Source: Ignavibacteriota bacterium (lineage in GTDB: Bacteria; Bacteroidota; Ignavibacteria; Kapaibacteriales; UBA2268). From it: DNA of 64,000 nucleotides. Position numbers and translations under genes: made by a program. Position 1 is the first letter of the stretch. Every line of letters starts with the position of its first letter. The DNA is taken from assembly GCA_019637995.1 (NCBI GenBank), contig JAHBUQ010000004.1:186001-250000 (forward strand), in the 5' to 3' direction. This document shows, one piece after another, positions 20,155 through 30,266 of this stretch. Below the pieces are notes generated by a model. The model worked only from the letters and a program-made list of their open reading frames with translations. It searched no databases and was not told the origin of the DNA.

Positions 20155-20498
20155 GTTTTTCATAATTTAATCACTTCGTATTCATAATAATTGTTCTGAA
20201 AAATGTATTTATTCTCGCCAGTTGTTATATATAACTGAATAGAAAATAAATGACAAGACTTGAATTATGTAATAAACATCGGAAGTTTTACTATGGGGTC
20301 AGAATCACCGATTAAACGGATTATAAGATTTCGTGGATTAAGAACAAGAAAAATCCCCCCTTTGCCAAAGATGGCAGGGGGATTGGACTTCTAATATTTG
20401 ACATATTTCTCAATTATTCATATAACTCATCAAAATAAAATCGTTTATTTTCGTTTATATTTTGTTATAATACTTGTTAAAATAAATAATTTATCTAT
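20155..20498. other. Intergenic region before lysS
   Basis: No gene is seen. It contains a C-run/G-run hairpin (20352-20384, listed separately). The AT-rich 100 bp before lysS carries TTATATTTTG near 20455, which is close to but not an exact TAnnTTTG -7 box. Confidence 0.4.
20352..20384. repeat. C-run/G-run hairpin repeat
   Basis: AATCCCCC pairs with GGGGGATT, with an inner TGCC/GGCA stem and loop AAAGAT. It resembles the in-frame repeat in mod (1412-1446), sharing the C-run, CTTTG and trailing G-run with A. Likely a dispersed palindromic element; it is not followed by a T-run. Confidence 0.45.
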
Positions 20499-22019
20499 AT
20501 GTCAGAAAGTAGAAATGAACAAAGCAGACGCAGGTTTGAGGAACTTGATATATTGGAATCAAGCGGTCTGAATGCATATCCTTATAGTTTTGATAAAACG
20601 CACAACAGTATCGAAATTCTTGGAAATTACAAAGATGAAGAGCCGGATAATTTTGCAGAAGTAGCTGTGGCAGGCAGGATTACTGCTATTCGCAGAATGG
20701 GTAAAGCATCATTCTTTCATATTCTTGACCAGGACGGAAAAATTCAGATTTACCTAAAGAAAGATGAATTACCTGAATTTTACGAACATCTGAAATTGCT
20801 TGATATTGGTGATATTATCGGCGTGAAGGGCTTTGTATTCCGCACAAAGACTGGTGAAGTTTCTGTCCATGCAAAATCTGCCGAATTACTTTGCAAATCA
20901 TTAACTCCGCTTCCAGTCGCTAAAGAAGAAATTGATGAAGCCGGCAATAAAATTGTTCATGATGCTTTCACCGACAAAGAAGCACGATACCGCAAACGCT
21001 ATATAGATTTGATAGTTAACCCGCAGATTCGCACTACTTTTATCAAGCGTTCAAAAATTATTACTGCTATGCGTCGCTATTTTGATTCACGCGGCTGGCT
21101 TGAAGTTGAAACTCCCGTATTGCAGCCGATTTACGGTGGTGCAACTGCAAGACCATTTGTAACTCATCATAATGCTCTTGATATTCCATTGTATTTGAGA
21201 ATTGCCGATGAACTTTATCTCAAAAGACTAATTGTCGGTGGCTTTGAAGGCGTCTATGAAATTTCCAAGAATTTCCGTAATGAAGGTATGGACAAGATGC
21301 ACAATCCGGAATTTACTTCAATGGAAATTTATGTTGCATACAAAGACTACAACTGGATGATGGAAATGACTGAAAATCTCATAAGTTCAATATGTATGGA
21401 AGTTAACGGCACGACTGAAATTGAGTTCTCAGGAAAAAATATTTCACTTGCTGCTCCATTCAGACGTGCCTCGATGTTCGATTTATTTCAGGAATATACA
21501 GGCAAAAACTTACGTGGAATGAGCCGCGACCAGCTTGCAGAAGTTGCTAAATCAATGGGTATTGATGTTGATGATTCATTCAGCAGTATGAAACTTCTTG
21601 ATGAAATTTTCTCCGAAAAAGTTGAGCATCACCTGATTCAGCCAACTTTTGTGATTGATTATCCGGTTGAAATGTCGCCACTTGCTAAAAAACACCGCAC
21701 TGAAGAGGGCTTAGTCGAGAGATTTGAACTTTTCATAAATGGTGGAGAAATTGCAAATTCATTTTCAGAGCTTAATGATGCACGCGACCAGAGAGCAAGA
21801 TTGGAAGAGCAGTCACGAATCCGTGCCGCAGGTGATGATGAGGCAATGGTTCTTGATGAAGATTTTCTGAATGCACTCGAAATAGGTATGCCTCCCACAG
21901 CAGGGCTTGGTATCGGTATTGACCGCCTTGTGATGCTGATGACCGGAGAAACCTCAATTCGTGATGTGTTATTCTTCCCTCAAATGAAACCGGAAATTAT
22001 AAAAAAATCTGAAGAGTAA
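20499..22019 (+). CDS. lysS: Lysyl-tRNA synthetase, class II
   Basis: An N-terminal OB-fold anticodon-binding domain ([31 protein letters not shown]) is followed by the class II catalytic core: motif 1 around [18 protein letters not shown], motif 2 [15 protein letters not shown] and motif 3 [15 protein letters not shown] near the C terminus. The 506-residue length is normal. It charges tRNA-Lys. The MscS gene starts 3 bp after its stop. Confidence 0.96.
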   Translation: MSESRNEQSRRRFEELDILESSGLNAYPYSFDKTHNSIEILGNYKDEEPDNFAEVAVAGRITAIRRMGKASFFHILDQDGKIQIYLKKDELPEFYEHLKLLDIGDIIGVKGFVFRTKTGEVSVHAKSAELLCKSLTPLPVAKEEIDEAGNKIVHDAFTDKEARYRKRYIDLIVNPQIRTTFIKRSKIITAMRRYFDSRGWLEVETPVLQPIYGGATARPFVTHHNALDIPLYLRIADELYLKRLIVGGFEGVYEISKNFRNEGMDKMHNPEFTSMEIYVAYKDYNWMMEMTENLISSICMEVNGTTEIEFSGKNISLAAPFRRASMFDLFQEYTGKNLRGMSRDQLAEVAKSMGIDVDDSFSSMKLLDEIFSEKVEHHLIQPTFVIDYPVEMSPLAKKHRTEEGLVERFELFINGGEIANSFSELNDARDQRARLEEQSRIRAAGDDEAMVLDEDFLNALEIGMPPTAGLGIGIDRLVMLMTGETSIRDVLFFPQMKPEIIKKSEE

Positions 22020-22022
22020 GTT

Positions 22023-22901
22023 TTGTTTGATAAACCGATTGATATAATTTTAAATGTATTAAATGAATGGTATGTTGGAATAATTGCGACTTTGCCAAGT
22101 CTGGTTGTTGCTATTATTACGCTAATTATTTTTACATTTATAGCAAAATATTCAAGGAAATTGTCAAACAAAATTTTAGATAAGGTTTCAACGGCTAAAT
22201 CAGCCAATAGTTTAATGTCAAATGTAATTTACATTGTAGTAATAATTATTGGGCTGATGGTTGCACTAAGTTTCCTTAATCTTGATGGTACTGTAAATAA
22301 GATTTTAGCCGGTGCGGGTATTATTGGATTGGGTATATCTTTTGCATTTCAGGATATTATTGCAAATATCTTCTCGGGTGCAATAATTGCCGTGAAAAAT
22401 CTTGTGAAAATTGGCGACTTGATTGAAACTAACGGCGTTTTTGGAAGGGTAGAAAAAATTGGAATGAGAACCGTAGAGATGAATAATCTCGATGGTCAGC
22501 TTGTTGTTATTCCAAGCCGGCTCGTACTTCAGAATATTATTAAGCACTTTACAGCAAACGGAAAACGACGGGTGGTAATTGAAGTTGGCATTTCTTATTC
22601 AGAAAATTTACAATTTGTAAAAGATATAACTTTAAATGCAATTAGAAAAGTCCCGGGTTTACTTCAAGATGAACCGGTTGAATTTTATTATACCAAATTT
22701 GATGACAGTTCGATAAATTTCAAGACGCGATTTTGGATAGAATCCATAAATCAACCGACATATCTTGAGGCAGTCAGCAATTCAATAATGAATATAAAAT
22801 CTGCTTTTGATGAAAACGGTATAACAATACCATTCCCAATCAGAACTTTAGTTGTTGGAAAAAATACAATTTCAGAAATAATTGAAACAAAGAAAATTTA
22901 A
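22023..22901 (+). CDS. mscS: Small-conductance mechanosensitive channel (MscS family)
   Basis: Three N-terminal membrane helices (about residues 18-45, 62-88 and 92-115) end in the pore-lining helix with glycine/alanine pattern (AGAGIIGLGISFAFQDIIANIFSGAIIA), followed by the MscS beta domain (IGDLIETNGVFGRVEKIGMRTVEMNNLDGQ, with VIPSRLV) and an alpha/beta C-terminal domain. It opens on membrane tension to release solutes. The start is TTG, 3 bp after lysS; the next gene begins directly after its stop. Confidence 0.9.
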   Translation: MFDKPIDIILNVLNEWYVGIIATLPSLVVAIITLIIFTFIAKYSRKLSNKILDKVSTAKSANSLMSNVIYIVVIIIGLMVALSFLNLDGTVNKILAGAGIIGLGISFAFQDIIANIFSGAIIAVKNLVKIGDLIETNGVFGRVEKIGMRTVEMNNLDGQLVVIPSRLVLQNIIKHFTANGKRRVVIEVGISYSENLQFVKDITLNAIRKVPGLLQDEPVEFYYTKFDDSSINFKTRFWIESINQPTYLEAVSNSIMNIKSAFDENGITIPFPIRTLVVGKNTISEIIETKKI

Positions 22902-23966
22902 ATGCAGTTCTCATATACAGAGCCAAAGACGGGATTTTTCAGAAAGAATAAGCAGCTGCTAATATTTTTTACACTTCTTAGCATAACATTTGTTACTTGT
23001 ATGATTTCAGGTACCCAATGGGCTTATAAAAATTTTTACGAAATTACGAACTGGCATTATGGAACTACTTATGCGATACTAATACTTACATTTCTTAGCG
23101 CCCATGAATTTGGTCACTATTTTGCAGCACGATTTCACAAAGTAGATGCTACTCTCCCCTACTATATCCCGTTTCCGTTTACAATTGCACTGAATTTCGG
23201 TACTCTTGGTGCAGTGATTAAGACTCGAAGCCCTATTCCAAGCCGCAGAGCATTATTTGATATAGGTGTTTCAGGTCCAATAGCAGGTTTTATTGTAGCA
23301 ACCGGATTTTTGATTTACGGACTTCAGACACTTCCGGGAATTGAATTTATTTACAATATTCATCCTGACTATGTTGGGCATTTAGGAGGAAAAATTCCTG
23401 AAACAGGTCTTCACTTTGGAGACACTTTGTATTACTACATTTTGTCAAAACTCTTTGCAAACCCAAGTGGATTTTTGCCCCCGATGAATGAAATTTATCA
23501 TTATCCTTTTCTGAATGTAGGGTGGTTTGGTCTGTTTGTAACTTCGCTGAATATGCTTCCAATGGGGCAGCTCGATGGTGGGCATACTACATATTCTATG
23601 TTTGGAGAAAAAGCTCACAGGATAATATCCAAAACAATTTTCAGAATGTTGCTGACAATGGGAATTTTGTCTGTATTGGGATTGCTTCACGAATTCTTCT
23701 TAGAAGATATTGACAACACCATTTTTTTGACTTTCAAATCAATTATTTTCCCTGCTCTTGATTTTATTAAAGAAAAGGTTCCGTTTCTTTTTCAATTTTG
23801 GTCCGGCTGGCTTTTCTGGGCAGTAATATCAAAATTCGCTCTCAAATTGCATCATCCTCCGGTGGAAGACAATGCACCATTAGGAGCCGGAAGAATGATA
23901 ATCGGATTTATGACATTAGCAATACTTATGCTCAGCTTTGCATTTAATGGCGTGTATATAAAATAA
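22902..23966 (+). CDS. Site-2 protease family membrane metalloprotease (M50)
   Basis: The zinc motif HEFGH lies in a membrane helix near residues 67-71, and the second motif NMLPMGQLDGGH lies near 217-228, the hallmarks of M50 proteases. Several further hydrophobic segments flank them. Such proteases cut within membranes, often to release regulators. It abuts mscS with no gap. The substrate is unknown. Confidence 0.88.
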   Translation: MQFSYTEPKTGFFRKNKQLLIFFTLLSITFVTCMISGTQWAYKNFYEITNWHYGTTYAILILTFLSAHEFGHYFAARFHKVDATLPYYIPFPFTIALNFGTLGAVIKTRSPIPSRRALFDIGVSGPIAGFIVATGFLIYGLQTLPGIEFIYNIHPDYVGHLGGKIPETGLHFGDTLYYYILSKLFANPSGFLPPMNEIYHYPFLNVGWFGLFVTSLNMLPMGQLDGGHTTYSMFGEKAHRIISKTIFRMLLTMGILSVLGLLHEFFLEDIDNTIFLTFKSIIFPALDFIKEKVPFLFQFWSGWLFWAVISKFALKLHHPPVEDNAPLGAGRMIIGFMTLAILMLSFAFNGVYIK

Positions 23967-24148
23967 TTTTGTATACAATTGAAATAGTCATTAATTGAAA
24001 TGAGAAGTAGTATCATTTATGTGATTTTGAAGTCAAACAGAAGCATTCGCGAAGTATTTCACTTATAATTGATCAAGTTTTTTCTTATAATACAAAATTA
24101 TTTAAAAAAATTTAATTAAGTAGTACATTTCAGTTAAAACCAAATAGA

Positions 24149-24177
24149 AGGGGCTTTCTTTTTACAAGACAGCCCCT
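24149..24177 (-). terminator. Hairpin downstream of osmC-like gene
   Basis: AGGGGCT and AGCCCCT form a 7-bp stem around a 15-nt loop that contains the T/A-rich run. It lies 22 bp past the stop of the leftward OsmC-like gene. No long T-run follows, so confidence is moderate. Confidence 0.5.
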
Positions 24178-24198
24178 GATATATTCAAAACAACTAAA

Positions 24199-24600
24199 TC
24201 AATCAGCCCTTGCTTCAGTATATACATTAAATGAAGGGGGGTCGAAGATTGCCTTTTTGACAGCACATTGATTGACTGATTTAACCAAAGCATCATAATA
24301 TTTTTCGGGAAAATCTTTTGGTACTGAAATCTTGATATTTATTTCAGAAACTTTTTGCTGAATCGGGTCGTATTTTAGATTTTGAATTAACTCGATATTA
24401 TCAGCCGGAATTCCGCGACTGTCACAGAACCCTTTGACATAAATGCCGCCACAGGTAGCTATTGATGCTAAGAAAAGCTCGAAAGGAGCTGGTGCAGAGC
24501 CATCTCCACCACCTCCAACAGGTTGGTCTGTCTGAATTATAAATCCGTTTTGTTCTGCATATACTTTTTTATTGCCCGGAAAAAACACTCTAATTGCCAT
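24199..24600 (-). CDS. OsmC/Ohr family protein
   Basis: The 133-residue protein has the OsmC fold pattern: FIIQTDQPVGGGGDGSAPAPFELFLASIATCGGIYV, in which the first conserved cysteine follows SIAT, and a second NQCAVKKAI near the C terminus. These two cysteines form the peroxide-reducing pair in the family. The start at 24600 is chosen because of the preceding AGGAGA box; an in-frame ATG at 24669 would add a poorly conserved leader. Confidence 0.85.
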   Translation of the reverse strand: MAIRVFFPGNKKVYAEQNGFIIQTDQPVGGGGDGSAPAPFELFLASIATCGGIYVKGFCDSRGIPADNIELIQNLKYDPIQQKVSEINIKISVPKDFPEKYYDALVKSVNQCAVKKAIFDPPSFNVYTEARAD

Positions 24601-24696
24601 TTTTCGTCTCCTATTGTTTATACTTGTATTATTTTTAATAACTAATTTTACAATATTGCTAATTAGCAATATACAAAAATAAGCAAATTAATTGAT

Positions 24697-25716
24697 ATGA
24701 AAAAATTTTTAATATATTTTACTTTGATTTTCATATTGGCTGTCATATCGGCAGCTTTATATGGCAATTTTATTATTAATCAGAAAATTGATAAAACTCA
24801 GCCTTTAAAGATTAATATTCCAAAGGGTTCGGGTATAGCTAAAGTAGTCGAAATTCTCAATAAGGAAGGAATTGCAGAGCCGGCAAAATATTATGTATTG
24901 TATCTAAAATATCTGACTTATATAAAAAAGCAGTATATTCAGGCAGGCGTATATCTTTTTCCTGAAAATTTGACAACACAGGAATTGCTTGATGCAATGT
25001 TCAAAGGCGAATATCTTTATGTGGCTAAGGTTACATTTCCGGAAGGAATCGGCTATCAGCATTTTGCCTCACTATTAAAACATAAGATTTTGGTTGATTC
25101 AGTAGAATTTGTAAGACTTGCTCAGTCAGATTCTTTGCTTAAATCGCACAGTATCCCGACGAAAAATGTTGACGGTTATCTTCTTCCTGATACTTATGAA
25201 TTTTATATGGAAAGTAGCGCCTCAGAAATAATTGACAAACTCCTTAACCATCATAAGAAAATGTATGACAGAATATTGTCGCAATCATCTAATTCAAAAA
25301 ATTTCACTAAGCACGAAGTACTTACCCTCGCATCAATTGTGGAAGCTGAAACTCCCGAAGATGATGAAAGGGTTAGAGTTGCAGGTTTATACATTAATCG
25401 TCTCGACAAAGGAATGTTACTACAGGCAGACCCAACTGTAGCATATTTTCTTAATGGAAAGAAAAGAATTTTATATAGCGATTTAAAAATAAATAATCCT
25501 TACAATACATACATCAATGCCGGTTTGCCTCCGGGTCCGATAAATAATCCGGGAAGTAAATCAATTCGTGCAGCACTTAATCACGAGAATCACGATTATT
25601 ATTATATGGTTACAGTCGGCGATGGTACTCGCAGACATAATTTCAGCAAGACATATACCGAACATCAGCGATATGTTGCAGAATTCAGGAAAAGAGTCAG
25701 TCAGATTAAGAAATAA
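24697..25716 (+). CDS. mltG: Endolytic murein transglycosylase MltG
   Basis: One N-terminal membrane anchor (LIYFTLIFILAVISAALYG) is followed by a LysM-like segment (LKINIPKGSGIAKVVEILNKEG) and the YceG catalytic domain with the conserved ASIVEAET (catalytic glutamate), VAGLYINRLDKGMLLQADPTVAYF and NAGLPPGPINNPG. MltG cuts nascent glycan strands and sets their length. Length (339 aa) is normal. Confidence 0.93.
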   Translation: MKKFLIYFTLIFILAVISAALYGNFIINQKIDKTQPLKINIPKGSGIAKVVEILNKEGIAEPAKYYVLYLKYLTYIKKQYIQAGVYLFPENLTTQELLDAMFKGEYLYVAKVTFPEGIGYQHFASLLKHKILVDSVEFVRLAQSDSLLKSHSIPTKNVDGYLLPDTYEFYMESSASEIIDKLLNHHKKMYDRILSQSSNSKNFTKHEVLTLASIVEAETPEDDERVRVAGLYINRLDKGMLLQADPTVAYFLNGKKRILYSDLKINNPYNTYINAGLPPGPINNPGSKSIRAALNHENHDYYYMVTVGDGTRRHNFSKTYTEHQRYVAEFRKRVSQIKK

Positions 25717-25792
25717 ATAATTCCCTTTATTTTAAATCAAAATTTAATTACTTTTGTAAGATTGTTTTTAATAATTTAAATATAGACTTTTT

Positions 25793-26302
25793 ATGGAAAG
25801 ACTTTGGTCACCATGGCGATCTCAGTATATTGGAACTTTCAAGGAAAACGAAAAAAAAGATTCTGAGGTGTGTTTTTTTTGCAATGCAATTAAGCTTAAT
25901 GAAGTCAGTATGGATACACTAATCGTTCATATTGGTAATACTTCATTTGTAATAATGAATAAATATCCTTATAATAACGGGCATTTGCTGATTTCTCCCA
26001 AAAAGCATACAGGAAATCTTGATGATTTGACTACTAATGAAATGAATGAAATTATGCAGCTTCAATCATCAGCTGTAAAAGTGCTTGAAAATATATATAA
26101 ACCGCATGGTTTCAATATTGGTGCAAATCTTGGACGAGCAGCAGGAGCAGGTGTTCCGGGTCATCTTCACTATCATGTTTTACCAAGATGGAATGGTGAT
26201 ACTAACTTTATGCCTATTCTTGCTGAGACAAAAGTGCTTTCTCAGTCACTTGAGGATTCATTTAATCAAATTGCCGCCGGTTTTAAAGCTCTAAGATTAT
26301 GA
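25793..26302 (+). CDS. HIT family hydrolase
   Basis: The HIT triad is visible as PGHLHYHVLPRW near residues 122-133. The N terminus (MERLWSPWRSQYIG) contains CFFCN, half of the zinc site common in the GalT-like HIT group, and NNGHLLISPKKH. It would hydrolyse a nucleoside phosphoester, AP4A or similar. It overlaps rsmA by 4 bp. A possible -7 box TACTTTTG lies at 25749-25756. Confidence 0.88.
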   Translation: MERLWSPWRSQYIGTFKENEKKDSEVCFFCNAIKLNEVSMDTLIVHIGNTSFVIMNKYPYNNGHLLISPKKHTGNLDDLTTNEMNEIMQLQSSAVKVLENIYKPHGFNIGANLGRAAGAGVPGHLHYHVLPRWNGDTNFMPILAETKVLSQSLEDSFNQIAAGFKALRL

Positions 26303-27117
26303 ATTTGAAATCTATAAAACCCAATAAATCACTTGGCCAGAACTTCCTGATTGACAGGAATATTGCGGCAAAAACAGTGAAAATTATAAATGCTGACGAA
26401 AATTCGTATGTAATTGAAATTGGGCCTGGAACCGGAGCCCTGACATCACTACTTTTGGAAACCAATTGCAATTTAACTGCAATTGAAATTGACGAAAGAG
26501 CATTTTTAGAGCTTTCAGAAAAGTATCCAAAAGAAAAGTATCCAAAGTTTAATTTGATGAAAATGGATTTCAGGGATTTCGATTTCTATGGTATTGGCAA
26601 TAATCTTAAAGTAATTGGCAACATTCCATATTACTTATCTTCTGAAATATTTTTTAAATTATTTGAAGCTACTCCAAATATTGAACTTGCTGTAATGACA
26701 ATTCAAAAGGAAGTCGCCAAGCGTTTGACCTCAAAACGCGGCTCAAAAGATTTCGGAATACTTACTCTTGCGATGATGATGAGCGGTACGTGCAAAATTG
26801 AATTTGATGTACCGCCTGCCTGCTTCTATCCTGCACCAAATGTGATGTCATCTGTAATAAAAATGGATTTTAAGAATATTCCAAATCCTGTAAATGATTA
26901 TAAAAAGATTATGAAAATCATCAGGCTGGCATTTAGTCAAAGGCGAAAAATGCTATCAAATTCTATAAAAGACTATTTGAATAATATCCAAATTGATGCA
27001 AGTTCACCGGAATTTGAAAAGTATAGTCAATATTTAACAAGAAGACCGGAAGAATTGCTTCCTGAAGATTTTGAGTATTTGCTTAATATAATTGAAAGTT
27101 ATAGAAAGCAGAATTGA
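26299..27117 (+). CDS. rsmA: 16S rRNA dimethyladenosine transferase RsmA (KsgA)
   Basis: The start SLGQNFLIDRN is diagnostic, followed by SAM motif IEIGPGTGALT and the catalytic motif NIPYYLSS (N-L/I-P-Y). The enzyme dimethylates two adjacent adenosines near the 3' end of 16S rRNA. 272 residues is the family length. The ATG overlaps the HIT gene's stop. Confidence 0.95.
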   Translation: MNLKSIKPNKSLGQNFLIDRNIAAKTVKIINADENSYVIEIGPGTGALTSLLLETNCNLTAIEIDERAFLELSEKYPKEKYPKFNLMKMDFRDFDFYGIGNNLKVIGNIPYYLSSEIFFKLFEATPNIELAVMTIQKEVAKRLTSKRGSKDFGILTLAMMMSGTCKIEFDVPPACFYPAPNVMSSVIKMDFKNIPNPVNDYKKIMKIIRLAFSQRRKMLSNSIKDYLNNIQIDASSPEFEKYSQYLTRRPEELLPEDFEYLLNIIESYRKQN

Positions 27118-27197
27118 AATCGCACCTAACGATTATCATAAATAACTTCAGTTTCCGTCTAAACAAATTCATATAGTTTCATAAAATCATATATAAA

Positions 27198-29492
27198 ATG
27201 TTTTTCGCGGTTACGGTAGGAATTTTAGTTTCAGTAATTGTGCCTTTCCTTTTTAAGGTTTCGAGGCGTACTGCACCGTATCTGATTTCACTTGTGCCTC
27301 TCGGAATATTTCTTTTTTACATGAATTTCTATCCTGCTGTCAGCTCCGGCGAAGTTTTCTCCGAAAGCCACAGTTGGTTCCCTTCCATGGATATTAATTT
27401 ATTATTCCGTATAGATGGCTTAGCCCTTCTATTTGCATTAATTATAAGTGGGATAGGTATATCGGTATTTTTCTATGCAGCTAAATATATGTCTGATTAT
27501 AAAGAAATAGATAAATTCTATATTTATATTTTAATCTTTATGTCGGCGATGCTTGGGGTTGTTACATCTGATAATTTCATGGCTCTTTTTGTATTTTGGG
27601 AACTAACCTCAATAAGCTCATTCTTGCTTATTGGATTTAATCATGATAAAGAAAAATCCCGCTATGCCGCACTTCAGGCATTGCTTGTAACAGCACTTGG
27701 CGGTTTGGCAATGCTCGGAGGATTCATCGTGCTTGCAAATATCGCAGGTACTTACCAAATCAGTCAATTAGTTGAAAATAAAGATATAATTTTAAATCAC
27801 GACTTATACGAATTATCAGTAATATTAATTCTTGCCGGTGCATTTACAAAATCAGCACAGTTTCCGTTTCATTTTTGGCTACCAAATGCAATGGAAGCGC
27901 CAACTCCTGTGAGTGCTTATCTTCACTCAGCCACTATGGTAAAAGCCGGTATTTTTCTTCTTGCACGATTGAATCCTTCTCTTAGTGGCAGCGAATTATG
28001 GTCTTCGGCTCTATTGAATGCAGGAGCTCTGACTATGATAATGGCGATAATACTCTCTATCAAACAAAGTGATTTAAAGAAAATTTTAGCATATACAACT
28101 CTGAGTGTTCTTGGTACTCTGACAATGCTGATAGGTATTGGAGGCGAGAAAGCGCTTGCAGCAATGGCTATGTATCTTCTTGCACACAGCTTGTATAAAG
28201 CAGCTCTATTCCTTCTTGCCGGAATTATTGACCATGAGACCGGAACACGAAATATTGATGAAGTAGGTGGTATGCGCAGTAAAATGAAAATTTCATTTTC
28301 GATTGGCATTCTGGCTTCAATATCAATGATGGGAATATTGCCTTTATTTGGGTTTATTGCCAAGGAAGCAATGTACGACAGTGTTTTATATTCGGAATAT
28401 GGCACCTATTTGATTTATTTTGCTGTTCTTGCTGGTATTCTTAACTTTGCAGCTGCCGGTTTTGCCGGATTAAAGCCCTTTATTGGAAAATTTCATCATC
28501 CTGAAGGAAGTAAACCACACGAAGCGCCTGTTGAAATGTGGCTAAGTGCAATGATTCCTGCTGCATTGGGCTTGATTATCGGTCTTCTTCCTGGATTCAC
28601 AGTCGAAGGACTAATCAATAGTTCAGCCGGTTCTGCTCTAGGATTGCCAGTTAATTTACATCTTTCCTTGTGGCATGGATTCAACACAGTACTGATTCTG
28701 AGTTTATTGACAATTGTACTGGGAACAACCGTATATTTAACTCGTTCGAAATGGATTAAATTCGCACTTTCTATTAAAACTCCAAGTGCGTCAAAGCCAT
28801 CTGTCTGGTATGATTATTTAGTAAGTTTACTTCAAAATTCTGCAAGATTATCAACTGTATTGCTACAAAATGGAAACCAGCGTAATTATATTTCTATAAT
28901 AATGCTTACGGTTATTTCCCTAACAGGAATTTCAATTATTGATTCAGGAGTATTATCCAATATTCAATTTGAGCATGATTATTACTTGCATGAATTAATA
29001 GTCTTAGCGTTGATGGTAATTTCCACAATAGCAACTATCAAATCAAAAGGAAGACTAACGGCTGTCGCTTCAATAGGTGTGCTTGGGTTCGCAGTATCGC
29101 TTACCTTTATAATCTTCAGTGCCCCGGATTTAGCAATGACTCAATTCGCAGTCGAAACCCTGACTGTTATACTTTTTGTACTTGTGTTGTACAAACTACC
29201 AAAATTCGTTGACTACTCTTCGAAAAGCGAGCGGGCACGAGACCTTATACTTTCTATTACAATGGGTGTGATGGTTACACTTGTAATATTGCTCGTTTTA
29301 AATGAAGAGGTACCGAGCGAACTGAAGTCATATTATGCCAATTCCAGTTATATTTTAGCTAAAGGCAGAAATATAGTAAATGTAATTCTGGTTGATTTTC
29401 GTGCTTTAGATACATTAGGTGAAATCACGGTTTTGTCAATAGCTGCATTGGGTGTATATGCCCTTCTTAGATTAAATAAGGAGGAAAAATAA
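27198..29492 (+). CDS. mrpA: Na+/H+ antiporter Mrp subunit A
   Basis: A 764-residue polytopic protein homologous to NuoL. It contains the proton-channel motifs typical of complex I-like antiporters (FWLPNAMEAPTPVSAYLHSATMVKAGIFLLARL) and a C-terminal MbhD-like section (SAPDLAMTQFAVETLTVILFVL). It is the first gene of a seven-gene mrp operon that exports sodium in exchange for protons for pH and salt balance. Confidence 0.93.
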   Translation: MFFAVTVGILVSVIVPFLFKVSRRTAPYLISLVPLGIFLFYMNFYPAVSSGEVFSESHSWFPSMDINLLFRIDGLALLFALIISGIGISVFFYAAKYMSDYKEIDKFYIYILIFMSAMLGVVTSDNFMALFVFWELTSISSFLLIGFNHDKEKSRYAALQALLVTALGGLAMLGGFIVLANIAGTYQISQLVENKDIILNHDLYELSVILILAGAFTKSAQFPFHFWLPNAMEAPTPVSAYLHSATMVKAGIFLLARLNPSLSGSELWSSALLNAGALTMIMAIILSIKQSDLKKILAYTTLSVLGTLTMLIGIGGEKALAAMAMYLLAHSLYKAALFLLAGIIDHETGTRNIDEVGGMRSKMKISFSIGILASISMMGILPLFGFIAKEAMYDSVLYSEYGTYLIYFAVLAGILNFAAAGFAGLKPFIGKFHHPEGSKPHEAPVEMWLSAMIPAALGLIIGLLPGFTVEGLINSSAGSALGLPVNLHLSLWHGFNTVLILSLLTIVLGTTVYLTRSKWIKFALSIKTPSASKPSVWYDYLVSLLQNSARLSTVLLQNGNQRNYISIIMLTVISLTGISIIDSGVLSNIQFEHDYYLHELIVLALMVISTIATIKSKGRLTAVASIGVLGFAVSLTFIIFSAPDLAMTQFAVETLTVILFVLVLYKLPKFVDYSSKSERARDLILSITMGVMVTLVILLVLNEEVPSELKSYYANSSYILAKGRNIVNVILVDFRALDTLGEITVLSIAALGVYALLRLNKEEK

Positions 29493-29909
29493 ATGAAATC
29501 CATAATTCTTCAGACCGCAGTAAGATATATAGTTCCACTAATGCTGTTATTCTCGTTTTTTGTTTTGCTGAGAGGTCATAATGAACCGGGTGGCGGATTT
29601 GTAGGAGGTTTGGTCGCTGCAATAGCATATTCACTTTATGTACTTGCATTCGGCATACGACTGGCTAAAAGAATATTCAAGTATGAGCCGATTAATGTTA
29701 TCATCTTAGGCTTATCAATAGCTTTATTATCATCAATAATTCCAATAGTTTTAGGCTATGATTTTATGACAGGAATATGGGGCGAATACAAATTTCCGAT
29801 TTTAGGAAAATTAGGTACTCCATTCTTATTTGATATTGGCGTTTATTTTGTTGTGCTTGGAATATCACTTAAAATCATTTTTACAATTTCCGAAGAGGTT
29901 GAAGGATGA
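29493..29909 (+). CDS. mrpB: Na+/H+ antiporter Mrp subunit B
   Basis: A small membrane protein (138 aa) with the family signature [19 protein letters not shown] near residues 29-47 and four hydrophobic segments. It starts directly after the mrpA stop and overlaps mrpC by 4 bp. Confidence 0.92.
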   Translation: MKSIILQTAVRYIVPLMLLFSFFVLLRGHNEPGGGFVGGLVAAIAYSLYVLAFGIRLAKRIFKYEPINVIILGLSIALLSSIIPIVLGYDFMTGIWGEYKFPILGKLGTPFLFDIGVYFVVLGISLKIIFTISEEVEG

Positions 29910-30262
29910 TACTGTTACTTGCACTTGCTACCGGAATGCTTTACACTGCGGGATTTTATATGATTCTCAGGCGCAGTATAGTTAAAATAATCTTTGGCTT
30001 GATATTTCTTGGTCATGCCGCCAATTTATTAATTTTTACAGTCGGAAGATTAACCCGCGCTTCAGCGGCATTTATTCAGGAGGGTGCTGAAATTGCTCCC
30101 ATTACAATTGCCGAACCTGTTTCACAGGCACTTATACTGACTGCAATAGTAATTGGTTTCGGTGTGCAGGCTTTTGCTATAGTTCTTCTCAAGAAAGCAT
30201 ATATCGAAGTAGGTGATGACGATATAAACAAACTAAGGTCAACCGACAGGCTGGATTACTAA
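29906..30262 (+). CDS. mrpC: Na+/H+ antiporter Mrp subunit C (NuoK-like)
   Basis: 118 residues, three membrane helices, with NuoK-like features ([13 protein letters not shown], and [26 protein letters not shown]). The overlap with mrpB (ATGA) shows coupled translation within the mrp operon. Confidence 0.92.
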   Translation: MILLLALATGMLYTAGFYMILRRSIVKIIFGLIFLGHAANLLIFTVGRLTRASAAFIQEGAEIAPITIAEPVSQALILTAIVIGFGVQAFAIVLLKKAYIEVGDDDINKLRSTDRLDY

Positions 30263-30266
30263 ATAT